DNA from: Penelope pileata
Taxonomy: Eukaryota; Chordata; Aves; Galliformes; Cracidae
NCBI GenBank assembly: GCA_013396635.1
Contig: WBMW01003950.1
Coordinates: 137,625 to 201,624, forward strand
Reading direction: 5' to 3'
Length of the DNA stretch: 64,000 nt
Shown here: positions 48,422 through 60,402 of the stretch, piece after piece
Numbering within the stretch: position 1 is the first letter of the stretch
Layout of the letters: every line of letters starts with the position of its first letter
Translations under genes and position numbers: made by a program
Notes under the pieces: generated by a model
What the model was told of the DNA's origin: nothing
Databases searched by the model: none
The model's input: only the letters and a program-made list of their open reading frames with translations

Positions 48422-51406
48422 CTAAAAAGGAGAAATGAAAGCGGAATCGCAATTTTACCACTATAAAGGAATTAAGTTTTCCAGGACAATTTAAAGAGCA
48501 CTTTTAGATCCCAAGGCATTTTTACTTGAAAAAAAATACGAACAGCTAGTACACACTATGGCAGTGTGGCTTTTTTCCCCCCTCGAGCATCCTTTAAGAG
48601 ATCAAGAAATAATACCTTAAAACATAGAGGATTAGAACAAGGTATGTAGCAAAAGAGGGGAGAGCCTTTCCAAAATAGATGAGAAGTAGTGTTGGTAGAA
48701 TTAAACGGAAAGAAATTAAGCAGCCAGCAGGTGTGGATATAACTTCTTTATCATCAGCTGCATGCCTAAGTACCCCACATGGAGCAGACCTCTGCCCAAA
48801 GGAGCAGAGCAGCATGCGAGAGATTCAGTACCACTGACCTAGTGTTGGACAGCCGTGGCTGCTGCCTCATTAACAAGGCTGCCCTGTGAACTGTTTTGCA
48901 CTGGGGAGAGACCAAAACAACGCCGATAACACAGTCATGTTTTAGCTACTGCTGCACCGAGTTTGCATAGCATGAAGGCCTTCTGCTTCTCACATAGCCT
49001 CCCAAGTGAATAGATGGAGAGTACACAGGAGGCTGGGAGCACACACAACCAGGCAGATGACCCAAACTGACCAGAGATATCCTGTCAAGAAATTTTAAAA
49101 AGCAAGCTTTTCATTAATGACAGAAGAATTTTTAGGCAAATGCATGGCTAGAATTTCTGTTCAAGCTTTCATAGAAGGCTAGAATATATGGGCTACGAGA
49201 GGACTTCAAAAAGGAATCACTGTGGATTTGCTTTATTTTCTATTTTTAATGTAAGATGCTTCCTTTGGCATTGCATGAAGACATTTTGTGTCTTAAGGAG
49301 AGGATTATAAGAGTAGAATAGCAGTCTTACAGTCAGGTTGTGGATCAGATCTGAGAAATATCACCCAATCTCCTGTTCTGCCTCCAGCTGCTGCCTGGTG
49401 CCTCTCCTATTTATTACTCTTAACAGGAAGACCACAAACTGCGAATAAATAGGTTTTATTTTGCTTGGCTAGTGAAAAACAGAAGGTAAAATTTAGCAGC
49501 TTAACACATTTGTTACTTTCATCTCATGCATTTTTTGCCTGCATTCACTTCCTTTTGTCAAACTTCTATATCGACACCAAAACACTAAATAGTTATACCA
49601 GAGACTTACAGAGATTGACTACTGAATCTCATCTCCTTGATCAGAACCCAAGACACTGCTACCCTTGAACTTGCCACTTCATATTTGCACATAACTGCAA
49701 TATACTTAAGGATGTTTTTTAATGTAAACAGCTGTTACATAGAAATATTCATTTTGACTGTTTATCTTTCCCGAGAATACAATTTAAAAAGACATATGGA
49801 GAATGAATACAATTATCTTTCTGAGGTAGCTGAGGCAATTTATTTTTAAATAGAGTTTGCAGGTCCCTCTATTTGTACCTGGCATTGAAGGTTTTCTAAG
49901 AATTCCTTCACGGAACATCTGTAGATATTCCTCATATTATCAAAAAGTCAAAAAACTTAGACTGAAAGCCTGCTGTCTCTGAATCCCTCTCTTTTCCTCA
50001 AATGCTAACCAGCTCTCACATTTTCTCCTCCACTTCCACTTTCTCTATCCCATTGAGTCCCACTGTCTCAAATTCTCCTTTCCTTCTACTTTTATGTCAC
50101 TTATAAGTGGCTTATATCAGGATTTAAAGTGCTGTTAAGACAGAGCAGATGAGGCACAGATTATATGTTTTTGTCTTTGCATTGCAACAAGCCACAGACT
50201 GGTTATATGAAAGGCTTACAGATATATACATCTTTTAAGATCAAAGACACGCACACACATTTTTCTTGGCATTTTGTATCAAAACTAACAAAGTTGAACA
50301 GAAAACATTTCACAGGTGACCTACTGCCAAGAAGAATTTGAATTTTTTTTGGTCATTTGGATTTACTCAGTCTCAAGATAAAAGAAAAGAACATTAAGAA
50401 TAAGCCATTAAGTCACTTAACCAAAGAGTCCTAAAGGAGTTTACTGCTGAAGTGAACTGCATTTCAGCATTTCTCTCTCTGCTATAATGAATGATACATG
50501 AAATACTTCAGACAGTACCAGAACGATAAGCTGACATTGGGACTTTTCTTGGCTTCACTAGCAAATGACCAAAGGAGAAAAAGAACATTAAATAGTTTTT
50601 TTTCCCAGCTTTTACCACACTCCCGAAGAAACACATACATACATTTACTTGAATGAACCAAGGCTCTCTCACAAATTCTTCATAACAAAGGAAGTACTGC
50701 ATTATGGTTGCTTTGTAACAAAGTTAAGATTTACAAACATTGAACTATACCCATATATTAGCGAGAATATTTTACAAAATTCCATACACCTAAACCCTCA
50801 TGTTGTATTACTAATGGAGACTGTACAGAAAGTAAAAGTAAAGACAATTTTAAAAAAAGCTGATACTCTTATAATTACTCTAATTTGGAGTCCAAAAAGC
50901 ATTGGTAGTGTTTCCACCTTCAACCTAACAGTGATAGGAACAGCAGCCAAGCTGTTAGAATATTTGCCAAGGAACCAAAGCTCTGGTGCCTGACCTCTTC
51001 ACGTGATCAAAGTTTGCCCTGTCAGTCCCTCGTGTTACAAAGTACACCGAAAGACCAGAAGTCATCAGCTAATTATAAGGAAAAAAAAGAAAAAAAGAAA
51101 ACCTGACCTTGGATGAAGCAAAAGTAATTCAGGACAGAACACTTGACACGCCTCTTCCTCTGACTTCTATTGGTACAGCACAGCAGACCAGATTCCTTGA
51201 CTCACGCATTTTATTTCCAAATGATTTTTTCTGTTCCACTAATGTTACAGTAAGTTACAGAGTTCATAAGAACAACTGCAAACGTGGAAGCGATTAGTCA
51301 GTGAAGAACTATGGCAACTTTGAGAAGTGATTTTTTTTTTTTTTTTAAAATTCATTAGATAAAAAACAAATGTTACTAGAAGCGCTAGGAAAAACCTGTG
51401 TAAAAT
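48422..51406. other. AT-rich interval, no gene seen
   Basis: Short open frames only. No upstream exon partner for the 48.1-kb ORF could be identified on the - strand. Confidence 0.45.
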
Positions 51407-51451
51407 ATTAGGGGAGCTTCACTCCCCTAATTTAAGGATTTAAAAAATCCT
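51407..51451. other. Two adjacent hairpins
   Basis: The first is ATTAGGGGAG, five-base loop, CTCCCCTAAT (51407-51431): a perfect 10-bp stem. The second follows after three bases: AGGATTT, AAA loop, AAATCCT (51435-51451), a 7-bp stem. Function unknown. Confidence 0.7.
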
Positions 51452-51638
51452 AGTTTAGGGATTCCTCCCACCTCCACAAACACACACAACAATATTTTAA
51501 GAGAAAAAAATCACAGGAGAAAAAAACAACAAACTACATTGCTCTTAACATGAATAAGGAAAGATGTTTCATCAGTACGTGCAGTTCCCCTCACTATTGT
51601 CTTAGGTTCCCCAAAGTGTCTCAATCTGATGACTTCTA

Positions 51639-51660
51639 ATTTATGCTAATTAGCATAAAT
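51639..51660. promoter_or_regulatory. Perfect 22-bp palindrome with POU/homeodomain core
   Basis: Fully self-complementary over 22 bases, centred on TATGCTAATTAGCATA. Each half reads ATGCTAAT, a POU-type octamer variant, and the centre is TAATTA, the classical homeodomain site. It could bind a dimeric POU or homeodomain factor (inference). Confidence 0.55.
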
Positions 51661-52574
51661 ATCAATAATTCCACGACTGTTGTTGAAGAAGATGCTACTA
51701 TCCAACACTTAAGGAGATGCTGAATACGAGCTGCTTCATCAAAACCATAGAATATCTGAGAAAACACTAACCCAGAGAGCCACTTAAGATGGCAAGCAAA
51801 GCTTAGAAAAAGAACAAGTCTCTTTATTCCAGTATCATGTATAATGTCAAGAACACCACAAAAGAAGTACTGCCAAAACCAAAATTAGAGTAAACTTTGG
51901 AAGTTGCAACTTAATTTTAAATGGAATCCAATCCTTTTTCGTTTTCATCCCAAAAAGCAACGCAGGTTTCACATATGTTGTCCTAACTGGTAATATAAGA
52001 GCAGGTCTAACTGTCCACCTCCTAATGCTCTCTTATTATTATTATTTTAGTTTTAGTTTGTCTGGCTTTGTTAGGCACAGATAATGACAATTCCTGCCAC
52101 CATCCATCAGACAGCTAGAGTATTTTGCAGGAAAAAAGTTCAAATCCTTCCTGTGTCTTATTCAGAAGGAGGTCTGGAATACTTTTCACTATGTTCAACA
52201 GAACCTGTGTACCTTTGGCCCAATATATACTACAACAGATTGAGCATGGTCTGCTGCAATGATCTAATTACCTTTATAACAGTCCATAGTGGTTCCCAGG
52301 TACTACAGTTGTGTAAATTAATACACATTTTAGAAAATATTGACTGTAAAAATAGAATCTACTTCAGTCCTTGGTAAATGACGCTCATGGCTGAATCTGC
52401 CTGCCTGTATCTTCCAGCCACTAGATCTTATCTTTTTTTTTTTTCAACCAGACTGAAGAGCCCATTATCAAAGCTTTGTTCCCTACATGCGTACTGGTAG
52501 ACCCAAATCAAGCCAGCCCTTAACCTCATTTATGAGAAAGTGCAAAGATGAAGCTTGTTAAATCTTTCAATACA

Positions 52575-52695
52575 CAACACATTTTATACTCTTGTAATTA
52601 GTGCCATGGCTTTCTCTGAACTTTTTCTGACATACTCACATTAATTAATGAACCATAGACCTCAAAATGGACACAGTATTCAAGCACAAATGGAT
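52575..52695 (-). mobile_element. Small ancient CR1/L3-like fragment
   Basis: CTTTCTCTGAACTTTTTCTG, then CCTCAAAATGGACACAGTATTCAAGCA, resembles the 'second-generation' CR1 3' region on the - strand. Short and diverged. Confidence 0.4.
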
Positions 52696-53117
52696 GCATG
52701 CCAAATTCAGAAAGATATGCCTACTCAACAAAGTTCTATTTATTCCACCAAAGTTCACAAAAGTTGAGACTGGGAAGTAGCCTGAGAGAGAAGATTGGAA
52801 AGCGGTTGGAGAAGCAGCAGCAGAAGGAAGGAGCTGAGAGAGCAGAGGATGATGTGCAGCAGAGACCCTGGCTCCATCTGAAATGAATGGCGTAGTCGTA
52901 AGAGTTTTGGGACCTTTTCCGTGACGCACACACAATGTATGAGAGTGCAGCTGGTTAATTACACAAGACTTCCTCTTCCATATCAAAATATCATGGAGTA
53001 TGACAAAGTGAAATCTCCACAGAAATCAAAGGGTATTTCATTAACACTTTCAGTTTTATCAATCACTACTACTAATTTCATCAAAAACACAGCAAGCTAG
53101 CTTGATGTGGTCTGGTT

Positions 53118-53440
53118 CTCCTATAACTCATGTTGATTGACACTAATTACATAACATTTCTTTAATTCATTATTAATTAAGTCCCTTATTATTTTGCCCA
53201 GAAGTGATGTCAAACTGACAGACAAGTAATTATCCAGGTCATGCCTTTTACCCTCTTTGAACATTGGCACATTAGCCATTTTTTGTCCTCTTCTTTCAGT
53301 ATTACAAAGCTTATCAAAAATCAACATTAGCGATCCAGGAAGCTCCTTGGACAGCTCCGTGAAAACTAATTATTTGGTCATGCTAATTTAAAAACATCTA
53401 AATTCAGCAGCTATTAAAAAGCAATCCCTTGATTACTTAT
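53118..53440 (-). mobile_element. Ancient CR1-type LINE, reverse-transcriptase fragment
   Basis: The - strand frame at 53121-53327 codes LIFDKLCNTERRGQKMANVP, then MFKEGKRHDLDNYLSVSLTS and LLGKI. This is a degenerate copy of the CR1 reverse-transcriptase block of the form IFxxSWxxGxVPxDWKxANVxPIFKKGxxxDxxNYRPVSLTSxxGKI. The key Arg-Pro of NYRPVSL is altered and the frame is closed beyond, so it is dead. Confidence 0.8.
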
Positions 53441-53579
53441 TACTAGAAATTATTTTGTTGACTTCCTATTATATAGTTACATTATTATAATAGATACACC
53501 TTTTAATTTTTGTACCTTTTAACATCACTTAGTTTTACCACATCCTTCTCACATTAGACTAATACATCTGTTAAGACGC

Positions 53580-54200
53580 TGCTTCTAAAATATTTCAGTG
53601 CTTCTTATTGGTCATAAATATGCTCACGATTGGTCTTGTTTCACTTGTTTTCTTCATTTTCTCTCAGCATTTCACAATATACATATTGCTTAGTTTTATA
53701 GCTCTTCTAGCTGTCCTCTGAACATGGGGATGTTTTTAACCAATGTGGACTCCTTCAGTCTGACTGTAAGTCAATAAGTAAAATTTCCTTATTGAACTCC
53801 CAACTTTTTTTTTTTTTTAACCCAACTAAATACTCTCAAAAGAATCAACGCATTGTTTGTATGAATATCTGTGGTATGACCTTTAAAAAGAGCTGATTCA
53901 CTCTTTGCCTACCATCCAGGATTTTGTAGACCTCTATCACAACCCTAAATACGCCAAAAAGAGTTCCAGACTACTCAGTCCATTCTTCCTCCTATACAAA
54001 CCATTTGCGCCTTTATCTTGTTTTCTCTTCTTTTTCCTACCCTAATAGATTTTTAATAGGAGGATCACACCTGTACAGAAAAATACAAAGTGTGGGTAAA
54101 ATTTTAGCTTAGACAGCGGCATAACTGTTTTCATTTTCACACTCTATTCTTTCCTAACAGCTGCTAATATAGACTTGGTTTTGTGACCACTTCTGAGATT
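53580..54200 (-). mobile_element. Ancient CR1/L3-type LINE, 3' region fragment
   Basis: Blocks such as CAGGATTTTGTAGACCTCTATCACAACCC (53919-53947), ACAAAGTGTGGGTAAAATTTTAG (54085) and a TTTTCACACTCTATTCTTTCC stretch (54134) occur in the order and orientation of an old CR1/L3 3' region. Its position past the RT fragment shows it is a separate insertion. Confidence 0.5.
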
Positions 54201-57200
54201 TAAGTTGATGCTTTTATGGAAATATTCTAACCCTAGACGTGATACTACATCACAGCAATACCCAGAGGGAGGAAGAGGGAAAGCAACAGAAAATATGGAA
54301 AAAGGACAATAATGAGAAAATGGAAAAAAGCTAAAAAATTAAAAGGAGAAAATAGATCCAAAGTGGAATGTTAAAAAGAGGTAGAAATACCTAAAAAGCT
54401 GTAGCCAATTTTACTAATTACATAATGTTCAACTGTATTTTCATTTTATGACTAGGTTGACACTGCTCATGGGTAAGAGCTTCTTGCTTGAATTCTTGTG
54501 TTTACCGAAGTGACACCTCCACTAGAAGTGCTGTTGATAGCATTTGTGCTGGTATACGATTGCCACTATAGCAATAAAAATGTATGCACAGCACAGTGAT
54601 GGGGAGGACTTCCTAAAGCAAGGTGTCATATCAGCAGGATAAGTGCAGTTATGCATATTCTCACAGCATTTGCACAATACTAAGGCAGCAGGGGTGGGGA
54701 GAAAAGCTTAAAAGCAGTGTTTCCAGTGTTCCATCACATTATTTCCATTTTGCAGAAACTGCATTTTTGGTTCCTCTGTTACTTTTCCATAATCTGTTCT
54801 TCCACGTGGCAATTTTTGCTTTGTCATCTCAATTTTTGACACCTGAATGCTAAGTATTTCAGAGGGCAAAATGAGTATCAAGCCATTGGATGGCAATGCA
54901 GATGTGGAATAATCAATGACGACTGCGTAACTTTTCAAAATGTTGAATTTAACTGACAGTAACAGGAACTTATCTGAGCTGCTTTCGACATGGCAAAAAA
55001 GACAATGTTCAACTTGCAACTCCCCACTGCAATCAGTCAGTAGAAAATTTGAAGATTTGTGATCTGGGAAGACTGGAACGAAAGCTGTCCTTACCTGGAC
55101 ATGCATGGTCTTCAACGTGGAGGTACGATCATACAAATCAGTGATGTTTACAGCAAGAATACATATTGCGGTTTTGTATTCTGCTTTTCTTGCTCTGATA
55201 CATTGCTTCTGATTATGAAAACTGGAACTGCTGTTCTTCTGTAGTTACAGAAGTCCTGATGGACCTCTGGAGAGGCGTGATAATTTACACCACAGTCCTT
55301 ATGAAAAGTTGAACACAAGGTCATTTTTATCCTGATCAATCTATTCCATTGACAAGACTGACTTGACAGATGCAATTTTCAAGAATCCTTGGCTTTAAGC
55401 CTCAACAACATACTCAGAGGCCGCCACAGAAAAAATTAATTACTTCTCAAGCCTGTGTAGACTAATAGCAAAGAATACATCCAAGAATGCCAACAATGTA
55501 GCTATTAGAGAACTAAACATTTCTATTGCTATTACAGTATTCTGTATTTTACTTAACACTTGCACTATATAAAGTAAAGTGTGCAAGTATTACCGACAGA
55601 TCAGAAACTAGGAGGCATAGGGATGCTGTCTCCTAATTTTGAGTTACAAGAGCAACCTGCAGAGTACAGTCAGATGCCGCATGACTCGAAGAAGCTTTAA
55701 AAAGATGCACCTGAATATTACGACATAGTCAGATACAATAGTGCTTTACACTTTTATGAACTAGACTTGGCCTGTAAATTGATTTTAGTTGCTTTTTAAG
55801 TAGAAGATGGAAAATACTTCCTATTTTCATAGTGGCTGAGCAAAAATTATTGTTTGTACCTTGTTAACTGAAATAAGAGACTATAGTTCTGGCCTGGGAG
55901 GAATTAACTATGAGAAACAGAACAGTTACTGATAGAATTTAAGTCTGCAAGTTTCATTCCACATGGCTTTCTAGTCTGAATTTATTGCCTAAGAAACATA
56001 ATGCTGCTTTGATACTTAAGTGCTTTAGTCTATGTTCATAGATCTACTTTCACACACTCCACCTACGACAACAAGAATTTCTGCTCTGCCTCACTTTTTC
56101 CTCCAGATCATGATTGAACTTTCCACAAACACATGGATGGCGGGGCCTGAAGTGCAAGACTCTTCATACAAGCAGCCATTCACAACTAGATATACAAACT
56201 TAGCCAACAGGAAACACGGAGTAAGGTCTGGAGTCTTCCTATGAAGATCGTCAGTGCAAAGCAGAGATCTCTGCTTCACTGGTGTCAATGAACCGCTCTA
56301 CAAGTGACAAGTACTTTTGGGACAACAAGAACACCATTCCACAGCTGAAACCACAGGGATGGGATTTGTCAGGGTCCTCAGCAGATGCTGTGCCAACTTA
56401 AACATTGTTAATTTATTATGAACAGCAGTGATCCAAGTAAATATATTATTCATAAGTCTGAGGCCCAAAGAAGATGACCACATACAACAACGTATGTCTC
56501 AGGTTTGCAGAGATGATAGTGCACAGGAGAACTGCATCAGTCGTGTATAACAATGTATATACAAGCTGATACTTTTTAAGTAGGTATCATTACAAAGAAT
56601 GAAGGCCAGTTTGATGATAACTGAAACCAGAGACAATGGAAGGGAGAAAAAAGAGGAAGGAAAAAGATACAGAAAGGGAGATTAAGCTCTCACAGGTGGC
56701 ACATGTATTTAAAACATGTATTTTAAAAAGTGTGTATGTATAGAAGCAATTGCAATGATAGCCTCTAAACACAACTTCTACAGATAGTAGCTCACACCTT
56801 CCCTTAAGCCTGACTTCTTGTGGCAACAAGCGACTTTAGTAGCTATAGTCCCACATGATTTGGTTCAGCTTGACACCATTACTTGAATTTAATTAAAGCA
56901 ATATAAACAGTAGCTTTAGTAGAATCTGACCCATTAAACTTCAGCCAAGCAGCAACTATTGCCTGGGACTATGTCCCATTACCAAAGTTTTTTAAAAAGT
57001 TAGCTACCAGCAAGAGATTAAAGCTCCCTCTGGAGTAAAGGCCAAAGCCCTGATCCTCCTTCACCAGGCACGTGTCTGTTTGAAAGTCATTCTGGAATGC
57101 TACATAAATTAAATCAAGCAAGAAGGTAGCAAGAAGATTATGTCCGTCAACCAGTCTCACACAGTCTAGGTGGCTTACACAGCCTGACAACTACAGCACC

Positions 57201-57860
57201 CACTTATCTATACTAATAGAGCAGAAGATGCTACCTGACATGGAGCAATATCCCTACTTCCTTGCGTTTGACAAGACCAATTCATAAAGCGCCTTTAAGA
57301 GCATGAAACCCAAGGAAAACCAGATGTTTATATTCTAATCCTCTCAAATGGAAGACAAATGCTTATGTTCTCGCCTTTCACACGTCAGCTCACACTGATT
57401 ACCATTTTAGGACACTGTTTCTTTTGTACAATAAAGGAAATGTAGCTGCTTAATTTAGGGATCATAATCTTGCTTCTGAAGTACGTGCCTATAAATGTTA
57501 CAGTGTTGAATATCATAAGGCCTTTGCTTCTGGTTTTGAATCTAGATAGATTCAAAGCCATGAACAAATTAACAAACACGGAAAGACAAACACCTAGGAT
57601 AACCAATTACCCAGTAACATATTCTTTTGAACACTGAATTGGTTACACAGCTCTGCTCATTACAAGCCACCTTTGCTGTAGCCTAATGCCACTTTCAAGC
57701 CCACAAGAAGCCTGCCAAACAAGACAGGACATTTGTTCCATAAAAACAAAAAAGTACTAAGTTGATAATGTAACATCATCCAGGCCATCAGTATTTGTAA
57801 AAGTAGGTTTTAAAAATGTATAGGCTAGACTTTCCACTGTTAAGATAAACAGACATGCTA
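54201..57860. other. Interval between LINE remnants and NDUFS6
   Basis: No gene proven. The longest frame is on the - strand at 54708-55136 (142 codons). A frame of this length is expected about once or twice by chance in this window, and the product matches nothing I know. The rest is unique AT-rich sequence. Confidence 0.45.
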
Positions 57861-57883
57861 ATCTTGAGGTTTTAAATATATTG

Positions 57884-57889
57884 TTTATT
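57884..57889 (-). terminator. NDUFS6: NDUFS6 poly(A) signal
   Basis: AATAAA on the - strand, about 56 nt after the stop codon. This implies a very short 3' UTR, as is usual for small nuclear-encoded mitochondrial genes. Confidence 0.7.
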
Positions 57890-57944
57890 TATAGTTAAAC
57901 ATCAACGTCTTCACAGAAATCTGCAGGTGTGCAGGGATAATCTT

Positions 57945-58010
57945 TCAGTGATGTTTCTGTTTAAACTGAAGTCCACAGTAGCCACACGTTCCAGTCTTGG
58001 TATCTTTGTC
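57945..58010 (-). CDS. NDUFS6: NDUFS6 last exon (coding part)
   Basis: Acceptor ATTTTTGCAG, then 21 codons from GAC (Asp) through the TCGYC zinc motif to QFKQKHH and TGA at 57945-57947. Confidence 0.96.
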   Translation of the reverse strand, partial: DKDTKTGTCGYCGLQFKQKHH

Positions 58011-60402
58011 CTGCAAAAATATTAAGACACAGAAGCTGTTAGTTTCACTTTACAGAAGTTTTAGATATTACAAAGTTTCTCTTACTTACATGTGACATCT
58101 TAAAATGGATCAACACAGCTAAGTATAGAATTTATGCTTACTTAAAACACTGGAAGTAAAAAAGACGGTATGAGATTCACGTTTGATTTCTGTATCATAT
58201 GCAGATTCCCTTCAGCCACCCTTTAATTGCCAGCCCTAAACTCAAGACACAATTTCAAAGCGAAGCCCAATGGTATTTTTCCAGTAACAAAGTATCCTCA
58301 TATCAAACTGGTGACCTTAAATCAGTTCAGTCACATCTATTTCAATGTTCTGAAAAGATCATTTCATATTTAGTACAGAACAGGATTTGTCATTTTCAAG
58401 TTATATCTAGACAGGAATTTCAGCTGGTAGTGTAAGCTGACACTTAGCTGGCTACACAAAGGAGAAAAGTTCAGCAGGATTCTGAGAGAAATTTTAAAAG
58501 GAAACATTTTAGAGAAAAATAGATGTGACTATAGTGTAAAATTTTACTCTTCTCTCCAACGTACAGAAATTTATGTATCTAAAATTTAGAATTTTGACTG
58601 GCTGCAAGCTGTTGCTGTAGTCCTCAACATGGCAAAAAAAGACAAGGCAAACAGATAGCAGGGGATCTTCCGCTATTTAGTGACACAACTATTCATTATG
58701 ATAAAACAAAGTAAATTCACAGTTCCCCTTCCTGAGTACAACATTAGAAGTGAAAAATTCCAGAATACTCTTCAGCCCCTCAACATCCAGATTTCTGTCA
58801 TTATGGCCAGGACTGATCTAACTGATCATAGAATCACAGAAACACTGGGTTGGAAAGGACCTACAAGATATCTAGTCCAATCGTCCTCCTGTCACCATCC
58901 CTACCCACTAAGCTACTAAACCATATCCCTTAGCACCTCATCCAGACGCTTCTTGAACAGTGCCAGGGACAGTGACTCCACCACCTCCCTAGGCAGGCCA
59001 TTCCAGTGCCTGACCACTCTTTCGGAGAAAAAGTTTTTCCTCATATCCAATCTAAATCTTCTCTGGTGCTACTTGTGGCCATTCCCTCTTGCCCTGTCAG
59101 TAGTTATCTGGGAGAAGAGGCCGACCCCCTCCTCACCACAACCTCCCTTCAGGAAGTTGTAGAGTGCAATGAGATCTCCCCTAAGTCTCCTCCAGACTAA
59201 ACAATCCCAGCTCCCTCAGCCGCCCCTCATAAGACTTGTGCTCTAGACCCCTCACCAGTTTTGTTGCCCTTCTCTGGACACGTTCCAGGGCCTCAATGTC
59301 TTTCTTGTAGTGATCTAATACCATTCTCTCTGTTTGCAGATATTAGCATTCAAGATTTAAACTACAGGTGTCACGTAACTTGATTGTTAACACAAAGATC
59401 TCAAAAGTTACAAAAACTAAAGCATTCCTCAAGAAAAGTGTGATGCAGGTCAAAGGGATCAGCATTAAGTCAACAGATCAGCAGTGTGCTACAGACATTA
59501 ACTTTGTAAGACTAAAAAATGCAAGCTTCCTAAGTTTTATGAATTAGACCATCAGAACATCTGACTGAAGAATGTAAAATGGATCACTATAAAATGCTTA
59601 CTTGGTTCTAAATATAGATGTTTGTGTTTGAGAGTTACAACACTGACACTAAACAACACTATTTCTCCCCCACCACCCTCTTGTGTATTAAGCAAATGTC
59701 AGTTTAGATGAGCAAGCAAAGACATCCACAGTAAGGGTTTGCCTGAGAACAGTATCTAATCAGCTAGTCATCGTTGACTGAGAGTTACTGATGAACTTGG
59801 TAATTACTCTCCAGAGTAAGATACAATTGGGAATTTTGTCACTACCACGATTCCCAAGAACCAAAAGATATTTTTCCTTGAATTTACAGGATTCAATATA
59901 AATTGCATAGTCCTAAATATATTGCAAATGTATTTCATGTATTTAAATAGCTAGAGTAACTGCCTCAAAACACAACAAGCATATTTTTCACTTACAAGGC
60001 ACTGCTTGTTCATAAAGCTTCACAGTTGACCTTTTTTCTTTTCTGAAAGAAGAAATTATCTCAAACAAACCAACATCACAAGAAAAATTCCTGGTAACTC
60101 CAAATGGAAACCTTCACACTGTCCTAGGTAGAAATCTTAATTTTACATTAGGCACAAAATAAAATGAGCCCCTCAGTGGTTATTATTTTACTTTGCTAAA
60201 CTAACATGCTAAATAGTAAAAGGTCGTACAGATGAGAATTAGCAAGCAAAGCATGCTGTATGAAGAACAGAGATATTACCAAGTTTATGTACACTTTAGG
60301 ATGTCCCAAAGCTCCACCACCACCATCACATGATATAATTCTGCTTTCAACTTCACTCACAGGCTGTTCTGCTATTAAATCAATTGCAAAATTCTTGTTC
60401 AC
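57945..60402 (-). CDS. NDUFS6: NADH dehydrogenase [ubiquinone] iron-sulfur protein 6, mitochondrial (C-terminal exons)
   Basis: Accessory subunit of respiratory complex I in the mitochondrial matrix arm. It binds one zinc ion and is needed for late assembly of the N-module. The CDS here is the join of 60402-60280 and 58010-57945 on the - strand: 62 residues from VNKNFAIDLIAEQPVSEVE through CDGGGGALGHPKVYINL to DKDTKTGTCGYCGLQFKQKHH. All four zinc ligands of the family (Cys of CDGGGG, His of LGHP, both Cys of TCGYC) are present. Both introns are phase 0 with GT..AG borders. Against the human protein this is the last half of the mature chain. The exons for the transit peptide and the GQVYDDKDYRR-like segment were not found up to 64000, so the gene starts beyond the window. 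It is transcribed towards IRX4, as in human 5p15.33. Confidence 0.96.
58011..60279 (-). other. NDUFS6: NDUFS6 last intron
   Basis: 2.27 kb, donor GTAATA and acceptor TTTTTGCAG on the - strand. It contains a CR1 insertion. No other exon is recognised. Confidence 0.9.
58822..59310 (-). mobile_element. CR1 LINE fragment in NDUFS6 intron
   Basis: Begins with the CR1 3' end in reverse (CATAGAATCACAGAA, CTGGGTTGGAAAGGACC). It continues through the usual blocks (CCATTCCAGTGCCTGACCAC, CAGCTCCCTCAGCCGCCCCT, CTTCTCTGGACACG) to a 5' truncation. It is flanked by the 8-bp word TGATCTAA on both sides (58814-58821 and 59311-59318), a likely target-site duplication. It lies in the same orientation as the host gene. 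Confidence 0.92.
60280..60402 (-). CDS. NDUFS6: NDUFS6 penultimate exon
   Basis: 41 codons between acceptor TTTCTCTTGCAG and donor GTAATA, both phase 0. It codes VNKNFAIDLIAEQPVSEVES, then RIISCDGGGGALGHPKVYIN plus Leu. The first Cys and the His of the zinc site are in this exon. Confidence 0.97.

Noticed and set aside
58680..59200. Frames of 64-79 codons within the NDUFS6 intron
   Set aside because: They run antisense through the CR1 fragment.
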